NCBI GenBank assembly: GCA_934650095.1
Contig: CAKUFT010000047.1
Span: 1 to 7,697, forward strand
DNA from: an uncultured Collinsella sp.
GTDB lineage: Bacteria; Actinomycetota; Coriobacteriia; Coriobacteriales; Coriobacteriaceae
Direction of reading: 5' to 3'
DNA: 7,697 nt
Below, one piece after another: positions 1 through 4,942 of the stretch (positions within the stretch are counted from its first letter, which is position 1; each line of letters opens with the position of its first letter). The notes under the pieces were generated by a model that worked only from the letters and a program-made list of their open reading frames with translations, did not search any database and had not been told where the DNA came from. The position numbers and the translations under genes are program-made.

Positions 1-50
1 AGGGCGGCGACGTCCTCAGCCGAGCCGCACTAATCGCCCGAGCTCTTCCG
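1..50 (+). rRNA. 23S rRNA, 3' end only
   Basis: These are the last ~50 nt of a large-subunit rRNA whose body lies to the left of the window. The CACTAATCGCCCGAG stretch at 28-42 matches the near-terminal 23S segment that reads (G)TACTAATxGxCCGAG in many bacteria, and it ends about 20 nt before the usual mature 3' end. A 5S gene follows on the same strand at the expected distance. The exact 3' end is approximate, because the 5' partner of the terminal helix is outside the window. Confidence 0.75.
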
Positions 51-180
51 GAACCGCACCTCGCGGCCCGCGGGACCTTGCGCTCATGCGCGGTCCGGGC
101 ACGAGGATGCCCCCGAGTCGACTCCTCCTATGCGCCATGCGGCCCCCAGGGCACGTAGATGTGAAACCGGACACCGTAAC

Positions 181-197
181 GGTGGGCGCCGCCCACC
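181..197 (+). other. Hairpin in the 23S-5S spacer
   Basis: GGTGGGC (181-187) and GCCCACC (191-197) form a perfect 7-bp stem with a 3-nt loop just upstream of 5S. Its right half (193-197) is also the outer part of the long stem that encloses 5S, so the two foldings exclude each other in the precursor RNA. The rest of the spacer (51-180) contains no tRNA that I can recognise. Confidence 0.45.
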
Positions 198-316
198 GGT
201 CAGCGGCCAGAGCATGGGGGGCACGCCCGGTCCCGTTCCGAACCCGGAAGCTAAGCCCCATCGCGCCGAGAGTACTGCGGGGTCAGCCCGTGGGAGGCCA
301 GGGCGCCGCTGACCGG
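198..316 (+). rRNA. rrf: 5S ribosomal RNA
   Basis: This is a complete 5S rRNA of about 119 nt, the structural RNA of the large-subunit central protuberance. The diagnostic loop region CCGAACCCGGAAGCTAAG (237-254) is present, followed by the conserved GGGGTCAGCCC-type segment near 279-289. The ends pair as helix I: CGGTCAGCGGC near 197-207 with GCCGCTGACCG at 305-315. The complementarity continues outward to a perfect 15-bp stem (193-207 with 305-319), so the mature ends within it are approximate. It is the last gene of the rRNA operon, between the 23S end and a strong terminator. Confidence 0.92.
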
Positions 317-352
317 TGGACGGCACCGAGCCGTACGCCTGAATCGAAGAAG

Positions 353-380
353 GGGGAGGCCTCGCGGCCTCCCCTTTTTT
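353..380 (+). terminator. Rho-independent terminator of the rRNA operon
   Basis: GGGGAGGCC (353-361) and GGCCTCCCC (366-374) form a perfect 9-bp GC-rich stem with a TCGC tetraloop. Six T residues follow directly (375-380). It sits 37 nt after the 5S end and fits the end of the rRNA transcript, insulating acpS from rRNA transcription. Confidence 0.93.
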
Positions 381-430
381 GCGTTTATGGGCTTCTATCT
401 CACATAGTCGCTGTGTTTTATGACCCTCGT

Positions 431-460
431 TTGTCGCATCTTCTGTGAACGGGCTACAAT
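431..460 (+). promoter_or_regulatory. Sigma-A-type promoter for the acpS operon
   Basis: TTGTCG (431-436) resembles a -35 element and TACAAT (455-460) a good -10 element, separated by 18 nt. The predicted transcription start is about 466-468, giving a short leader of roughly 23 nt before the acpS ATG. It lies in the AT-richer gap (381-489) between the rRNA terminator and acpS, and is the only convincing promoter ahead of the six-gene run. I saw no operator-like repeat around it. Confidence 0.55.
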
Positions 461-479
461 AACTGAGTCTGTGCAATAT

Positions 480-487
480 GGAGGTGA
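480..487 (+). promoter_or_regulatory. Ribosome binding site fixing the acpS start at 490
   Basis: GGAGGTGA is a near-perfect Shine-Dalgarno sequence, with GGAGG ending 5 nt before the ATG at 490. It overlaps an upstream in-frame ATG at 478, which has no ribosome binding site of its own. This decides for 490 as the start. Confidence 0.8.
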
Positions 488-489
488 AC

Positions 490-1029
490 ATGGCTGAAGC
501 TGGTATCGGCGTTGATATCGTCGAGATTTCCCGCATGAAATCAATTCTTGAAAAGACGCCGTCGTTTGCTCGGCGTGTGTTTACCGAAGAAGAGCGTGCG
601 TATTGTGATGCATCATCGCGTCCCGCTGCTCACTATGCCAGCCGCTTTGCTTCGCGCGAGGCGGTACTTAAAGCTCTCGGCACGGGTTTTAGTCAAGGCG
701 TTGGTCGCAAGGATGTTTCGGTTACGCGTGATAAACTCGGCAAACCGAAGGCGCTGCTTTCGGGCCGTGCTCTCGAGATCGCTCAAGAGCTGGGTGTTGT
801 TGAGGTCGCTCTTTCCATTACGCTTACAGGAGACTTAGCCGTTGCGAATGCCATCGCGATTACCGAAGATGCTCGGCCTAAGCCAAAAGAGGAAAAGGTG
901 AGTACCAAGAAACGCGTAGCGCAGACATTTAAAGAGGCTCGCTCTGTTTTAGATGAGCTTGAGCAGCTGCAGAATTCAGCATTGACGGAGCACCTGGGCG
1001 ATGCTTCGCAAGATACGCTAGGAGCATAG
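490..1029 (+). CDS. acpS: Holo-[acyl-carrier-protein] synthase with C-terminal extension
   Basis: AcpS moves 4'-phosphopantetheine from CoA to the conserved serine of apo-ACP in the cytoplasm, enabling fatty-acid synthesis. The 179-residue product begins with the family signature GIGVDIVEISR (5-15; metal ligand Asp9). FASREAVLKALGTGF (53-67) carries the second acidic ligand, Glu57, and GKPKALLSG (84-92) follows. The usual family motif has Lys-Glu where this has Arg-Glu. The C-terminal Ser-His motif normally found in the last strand is replaced by SITLTGDLA (109-117), a notable deviation. Typical AcpS proteins have about 120-130 residues. Here residues ~127-179 form a charged, probably helical tail that begins near an internal ribosome binding site. 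The stop codon directly abuts the nnr start. Codons use more T/A at third positions than genes further down the operon. Confidence 0.92.
   Translation: MAEAGIGVDIVEISRMKSILEKTPSFARRVFTEEERAYCDASSRPAAHYASRFASREAVLKALGTGFSQGVGRKDVSVTRDKLGKPKALLSGRALEIAQELGVVEVALSITLTGDLAVANAIAITEDARPKPKEEKVSTKKRVAQTFKEARSVLDELEQLQNSALTEHLGDASQDTLGA
888..1029 (+). other. Possible internal translation start within the acpS tail
   Basis: AGAGG at 888-892 lies 5 nt upstream of an in-frame GTG at 898, exactly where the AcpS fold should have ended. Starting there would give a 43-residue basic/acidic helical peptide (MSTKKRVAQTFKEARS onward, with a leucine-containing stretch VLDELEQL) ending at the normal acpS stop. 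It could instead be a chance purine-rich run in a linker coding for KPKEEK. No function is recognised for the segment. Confidence 0.3.
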
Positions 1030-2646
1030 ATGAAACCGGTTTTGAGTACCGAAGAAGTCGTTCGTCTCGAGGATATCATCGAACGCGAAGGGACTTCGAA
1101 GGCCGAGCTTATGGAGCTAGCGGGTGAGTTTGCCGCCAACGAGGTCTTGAAGCTCAATCCCGATCGGGTTCTCGTTCTGGTCGGTTTTGGTAATAATGGC
1201 GGCGACGGTTGGGTTGCCGCCGATATCCTGAGCCACAAGGGTGTGGACGTGGATATCGTTTCTCCGGTTGAGCCGGATGAGATTCCTGCTGCTTTGGCAC
1301 GTCATGTTGCTCGTCGAACTGCCGGTCGCGATGTGCACGTTTGCGTCGGTCCCTCGCGTGACGAACTCGAGGTTTTGATCGATAAGGCGGATGTTGTTGT
1401 CGATGCCATTTTTGGTACCGGTTTCCACGGGAATCTGCGTGCGCCGTTCTCCATTTGGATTCCTACGGTCAATGAATGCGCCGATTGTGTCGTATCCATT
1501 GATGTCCCCTCGGGCCTGAATGCCGAGACGGGCGTTGTTGATGACGACTGCATTCGTGCCGAGCATACGGTGACGATGATTGCGCCCAAGATTGGTCTGT
1601 ATAGCGCTGATGGCCCTGAGTATGCTGGCGATTTGATCTGCGGCAATCTTTACGACCGTCTTGACGAGGTCATCGATGATGTCGACCACGCCGCCGAGAT
1701 TGTCGAGCCCGGTGACTTAGTTGATTACTTTGCTCCACTACCTACGAATATCGATAAGTATTCCCGTGGCTCTGTGCTTATTGTCGCCGGATCTGCGCAA
1801 TATCCTGGCGCTGCCATTATGGCGGCCAAGTCTGCAGCTCGCGCGGGTGCTGGTTACGTGGCAGTCGCGGCTCCTGACGCCTGCGCCAATCTTATTCGCA
1901 TGGCACTTCCTTCGATTCCCGTCTTTGCTATTCCGTCTGATTCCCGCGGCTCCTTTGGCGCCGCTGCGCGCATGACTGTGTGCGAGATTGCAAAGAAGTA
2001 CAGCTGTGTACTGTGCGGTCCCGGTATGACGACATCTGCTGGCGCTATGCAGGTGGTTTCGGGCTTGCTCGAACTTGATGTACCGCTAATTTTGGACGCC
2101 GATGCACTCAACTGCCTTGCTAAGATTGCCATTGACGGTATTGATAGTAACCCCGAGATGTATCGTCGCGAGCAGCCGTTGGTTATGACGCCGCACTATC
2201 GTGAGCTTTCGCGTCTGGTTGCCGGTGACGAGGTGAACGACCTTGGTACCGCGATTGCAGCTGCACAGAAGGTTGTCTGGGCTGCAGGCTCCGACAATCT
2301 GGTGGTCATAGCCAAGGGGCCGACGACGGCTATCTGTGGCGTTGAGCGCGTGCTGCTGCCGCTCTCGGGTCCGGCTTCTCTGGCAACTGCCGGTTCTGGT
2401 GATGTTCTCGCGGGTATTTTGGCCGGCACGCTTGCCACCATGCGCGACGAGATGGATCGTTGGGAGTTGCTGTATTCGTACGCCGTTGCACTTCACAGCT
2501 ACGCCGGTTTTGCTGCGGCGACGGAGTATGGTGAGAAGAGCGTTATCGCAACCGATCTTATCGACTTGATCGGTCCTGCCATGGAGCTGGCGGCAAAGGA
2601 TGCGCTCGAAGATCTGGGAATCATGGACGAAGGGTCGGATGACTAA
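1030..2646 (+). CDS. nnr: Bifunctional NAD(P)H-hydrate epimerase / ADP-dependent NAD(P)H-hydrate dehydratase
   Basis: This cytoplasmic repair enzyme epimerises R-NAD(P)HX and dehydrates S-NAD(P)HX back to NAD(P)H. The 538 residues match a standard two-domain Nnr. The YjeF_N epimerase domain (about 1-215) has VGFGNNGGDG (51-60), VDAIFGTGF (124-132) and SIDVPSGLNAETG (156-168). The ribokinase-like dehydratase domain (about 235-525) has SRGSVLIVAGS (245-255), LILDADALN (353-361), VVIAKGPT (425-432) and the anion-hole/catalytic segment TAGSGDVLAGILAG (453-466). The family's TPHxGE motif reads TPHYRE (387-392), with Arg for Gly. AGGAG at 1020-1024 sits 5 nt before the ATG, which directly follows the acpS stop. 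Nnr next to acpS and alr is a familiar arrangement in Gram-positive genomes. Confidence 0.95.
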   Translation: MKPVLSTEEVVRLEDIIEREGTSKAELMELAGEFAANEVLKLNPDRVLVLVGFGNNGGDGWVAADILSHKGVDVDIVSPVEPDEIPAALARHVARRTAGRDVHVCVGPSRDELEVLIDKADVVVDAIFGTGFHGNLRAPFSIWIPTVNECADCVVSIDVPSGLNAETGVVDDDCIRAEHTVTMIAPKIGLYSADGPEYAGDLICGNLYDRLDEVIDDVDHAAEIVEPGDLVDYFAPLPTNIDKYSRGSVLIVAGSAQYPGAAIMAAKSAARAGAGYVAVAAPDACANLIRMALPSIPVFAIPSDSRGSFGAAARMTVCEIAKKYSCVLCGPGMTTSAGAMQVVSGLLELDVPLILDADALNCLAKIAIDGIDSNPEMYRREQPLVMTPHYRELSRLVAGDEVNDLGTAIAAAQKVVWAAGSDNLVVIAKGPTTAICGVERVLLPLSGPASLATAGSGDVLAGILAGTLATMRDEMDRWELLYSYAVALHSYAGFAAATEYGEKSVIATDLIDLIGPAMELAAKDALEDLGIMDEGSDD

Positions 2647-2648
2647 TC

Positions 2649-3794
2649 ATGAATAAAGCCGATTTGACGCGCTGGTCCTGGGTCGAGATCGACCGCGGGG
2701 CGCTCCGTCGCAACACGAGGGCCTATAAGAACTTGTTGAATCCGCGTCAGCGCCTGTGCTGCGTGGTCAAGGCCGATGCTTATGGTCATGGAGCTGTTGA
2801 GTGTGCCAAGATCATGTATTCGGCCGGTGCCGACATGTTTGCCGTGGCGACGGTCAACGAGGGCGTTGAACTCCGTCAGGGCGGGATTACGAAACCCATC
2901 CTCATCCTAAGTGAGCCGCCTATCGAGGCTATTCCTGCATTGCTCGAGTTCGATATCATGCCCTCGGTCTATACGTCTGACTTTGCTCTTGCGTATGGCG
3001 AATGCGCCGTCGCGGCGGGCAAGGTGGGCAAGTACCATCTTGCCATCGAGACGGGCATGAATCGTATCGGCGTTCACTACACGCAGGTGCTCGACTTTGT
3101 CCGCGGTATAAATTTCCATCGCGGTATTCAGTGCGACGGCGTATTTACGCACTTCGCCACGGCCGATGAACCTTCGGGCTGGGACTACAAGCTGCAGTGT
3201 CAGCGCTTTACCGAGGCCGTTCAGGCCATTAAGGACGCAGGTTTTGAATGCGGTATCGTGCATTGTGCCAATACGCCGTCCTCGATGCTTGATTCTTCAA
3301 TGCACTTTGACATGATTCGTGCCGGCATCGGTTTGTATGGTCTGCAGCCATGTGAGCTGAGTGGTCGCGTGATGCAGCTTGATCCCGTCATGAGCGTCCA
3401 CGCGCGTGTGACGCGCGTGGCACACCCTGCGATGGGCGAGGGCGTGGGCTACGGCTTTACCTACCGCGTACCGCGCACGCGCGTTCAGATCTGCACCCTT
3501 CCGATCGGTTATGCCGATGGCCTTTCGCGTACGCTTTCCAATCGTATGGACGTGCTGTATCGCGGCGAGCGTGTGCGTCAGGTGGGCAATATCTGCATGG
3601 ACCAGTTTATGGTCGCCATTCAGTCCAACCCGGCGCATGAGATTCCCGAGGCCGAGTATGGTGACGAGATGATCATTGTCGGCCGCGATGGAGATGCCGA
3701 GATTACCATGGACGAGATGGCGCGCCTACGCGGCACGATTAACTACGAGGTCGCTTGCGGCTTTGGTATGCGTCTCGACAAGGTCTACGTGTAG
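2649..3794 (+). CDS. alr: Alanine racemase, PLP-dependent
   Basis: Alr interconverts L- and D-alanine in the cytoplasm, feeding D-alanine into peptidoglycan. The 381-residue length is normal for the family. After a WVEIDRGALRRN start region (11-22) comes the PLP-lysine signature VVKADAYGHGA (39-49, Schiff-base Lys41). The N-terminal TIM barrel includes ETGMNRIG (134-141) and DGVFTHFATADE (163-174). The C-terminal beta domain carries GVGYGFTY (265-272), with the second catalytic base Tyr268, then LPIGYADG (284-291) and VGNICMDQ (312-319). The ATG lies 2 nt after the nnr stop. Its Shine-Dalgarno is weak (GGAT at 2637-2640), so translation probably depends on coupling with nnr. No other in-frame ATG would keep the conserved N-terminus. 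Confidence 0.96.
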   Translation: MNKADLTRWSWVEIDRGALRRNTRAYKNLLNPRQRLCCVVKADAYGHGAVECAKIMYSAGADMFAVATVNEGVELRQGGITKPILILSEPPIEAIPALLEFDIMPSVYTSDFALAYGECAVAAGKVGKYHLAIETGMNRIGVHYTQVLDFVRGINFHRGIQCDGVFTHFATADEPSGWDYKLQCQRFTEAVQAIKDAGFECGIVHCANTPSSMLDSSMHFDMIRAGIGLYGLQPCELSGRVMQLDPVMSVHARVTRVAHPAMGEGVGYGFTYRVPRTRVQICTLPIGYADGLSRTLSNRMDVLYRGERVRQVGNICMDQFMVAIQSNPAHEIPEAEYGDEMIIVGRDGDAEITMDEMARLRGTINYEVACGFGMRLDKVYV

Positions 3795-3797
3795 GAG
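3793..3797 (+). promoter_or_regulatory. Ribosome binding site fixing the uracil-DNA glycosylase start
   Basis: AGGAG overlaps the last two bases of the alr stop codon and lies 5 nt before the ATG at 3803. It selects this start over an in-frame ATG at 3755 inside alr, which would add 16 residues encoded by the alr catalytic-domain end. Confidence 0.75.
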
Positions 3798-3802
3798 TCG
3801 CT

Positions 3803-4423
3803 ATGGGCGTCATGCACATTCCCGGCCATAGCCATCAGGCGCCGCGTGAGGTCGCACTCGAGGAGATCGAGGCCGTTCTGGGCGATTGTCACCTTTGCCA
3901 GCTTTACCAGTCGCGCCACAACATCGTGTTTGGCGTGGGAAACCCCCGCGCTCGCGTGATGTTTATTGGCGAGGCGCCGGGCCGTAATGAGGATTTGCAG
4001 GGCGAGCCCTTTGTGGGGGCGGCAGGCGAGGACCTCAACGGCATTTTGTCGCTGGCGGGGCTCAAACGCGAAGACGTCTACATTGCCAACGTGCTTAAGT
4101 GCCGCCCGCCGGGAAACCGCAATCCGCGTCCCGAGGAAGTGCTGGCCTGCTCGCCGTTTTTGCGTGAGCAGATTCGAAGCATCTGGCCTGATATTATCGT
4201 GACGCTCGGCAATCCCGCGACGCACTTTGTGCTTAAGACCGAGATCGGCATTACTAAGCTGCGCGGCAGGTTCCACCAGATGGGGCATTTTGTAGTAATG
4301 CCCACGTTCCATCCGGCAGCGGCGCTGCGCAATCCGGCGTGGCAGGAGCTGCTGGAGGAAGACTTTAAGATGCTGGGCGACTATCTGGAGCGACATCCCG
4401 AACCAGAGGACGCCTCGGAATAA
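3803..4423 (+). CDS. Uracil-DNA glycosylase, family 4 ([4Fe-4S], UDGa type)
   Basis: This enzyme excises uracil, from cytosine deamination or dUTP misincorporation, to begin base-excision repair. The 206-residue product shows the family 4 hallmarks. Four iron-sulfur cysteines occur as C29-x2-C32, C100 and C116. Motif A is GEAPGRNED (56-64), followed by GEPFVGAAG (67-75), which includes the uracil-stacking Phe. VYIANVLKCRPPGNR is at 92-106, LGNPA at 135-139, and motif B is FHPAAALRNP (169-178). The 16-residue N-terminal lead and acidic C-terminal end (PEPEDASE) show no recognisable domain. It begins 8 nt after alr and ends 12 nt before tsaE, so it belongs to the same operon although it has no metabolic link to its neighbours. 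The name udg is used loosely for this family, so no symbol is given. Confidence 0.94.
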   Translation: MGVMHIPGHSHQAPREVALEEIEAVLGDCHLCQLYQSRHNIVFGVGNPRARVMFIGEAPGRNEDLQGEPFVGAAGEDLNGILSLAGLKREDVYIANVLKCRPPGNRNPRPEEVLACSPFLREQIRSIWPDIIVTLGNPATHFVLKTEIGITKLRGRFHQMGHFVVMPTFHPAAALRNPAWQELLEEDFKMLGDYLERHPEPEDASE

Positions 4424-4435
4424 TAAGGAGCATAT

Positions 4436-4942
4436 ATGTCCCTGGAGCGCCTGGGGGTAGGTACTTACAAAACGACTTGCGCTGCCGATACAGAGTACTT
4501 TGGCGAGCTAATTGCACCGTGCCTTGAGGACGGCGATGTGCTCATCCTGACCGGTGGCCTGGGAGTGGGCAAAACTCACTTTACCAAGGGCGTCTCGCGC
4601 GGGCTGGGCGATGGGCATATGGTTACGAGCCCTACGTTTGCGCTCATGGCCGTTCACGATCAAGGTCGTATTCCGCTGTTTCACTTTGATCTATACCGCC
4701 TGGAGCACGCCAACGAGCTCGAGGATACGGGCATTTTCGATGTGCTGGGCTATGAGGGTGCTTGCCTGCTGGAATGGGGCGAACAATTCCAGGACGAGCT
4801 GACGGATGAGTATCTTTCGGTGACGCTCAAGCGTGATGAGGGCGACAGCGATGTGCGAACGATAACGCTCGAGGCGCACGGTGACCGCGCAATGGAGCTT
4901 TCCCATTTGATTGATAAGGCTGTACAAGATGAGCTTGCATAA
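4436..4942 (+). CDS. tsaE: tRNA t6A37 threonylcarbamoyladenosine biosynthesis ATPase TsaE
   Basis: TsaE is the P-loop ATPase that drives the TsaB-TsaD complex in forming N6-threonylcarbamoyladenosine at A37 of ANN-decoding tRNAs. The 168-residue product has a Walker A GGLGVGKTHFTKG (40-52). The switch-like VTSPTFAL (63-70) and LFHFDLYRL (81-89) follow. The LLEWGEQF segment (111-118) corresponds to the family's terminal W-x-E motif. The length is normal to slightly long. AAGGAG at 4425-4430 lies 5 nt before the ATG. The last 14 nt overlap the start of the downstream TsaB-RimI-TsaD gene, its direct functional partner, which implies translational coupling and balanced production. Confidence 0.95.
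   Translation: MSLERLGVGTYKTTCAADTEYFGELIAPCLEDGDVLILTGGLGVGKTHFTKGVSRGLGDGHMVTSPTFALMAVHDQGRIPLFHFDLYRLEHANELEDTGIFDVLGYEGACLLEWGEQFQDELTDEYLSVTLKRDEGDSDVRTITLEAHGDRAMELSHLIDKAVQDELA

Noticed and set aside
51..180. Possible tRNA in the 23S-5S spacer
   Set aside because: No TTCRANY-type T arm, anticodon stem or CCA-ended acceptor pairing could be found.
401..420. Small CACA/TGTG hairpin followed by TTTTA downstream of the rRNA terminator
   Set aside because: Only four base pairs with a long loop; too weak to call a second terminator or an operator.
478..489. Alternative acpS start at the ATG at 478
   Set aside because: It overlaps the Shine-Dalgarno sequence of the ATG at 490, has no ribosome binding site of its own, and would add four residues outside the conserved start.
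84..536. Open frames on both strands across the 23S-5S spacer, 5S and the terminator
   Set aside because: The region is structural RNA with a terminator; frames here are incidental to the GC-rich rRNA sequence.
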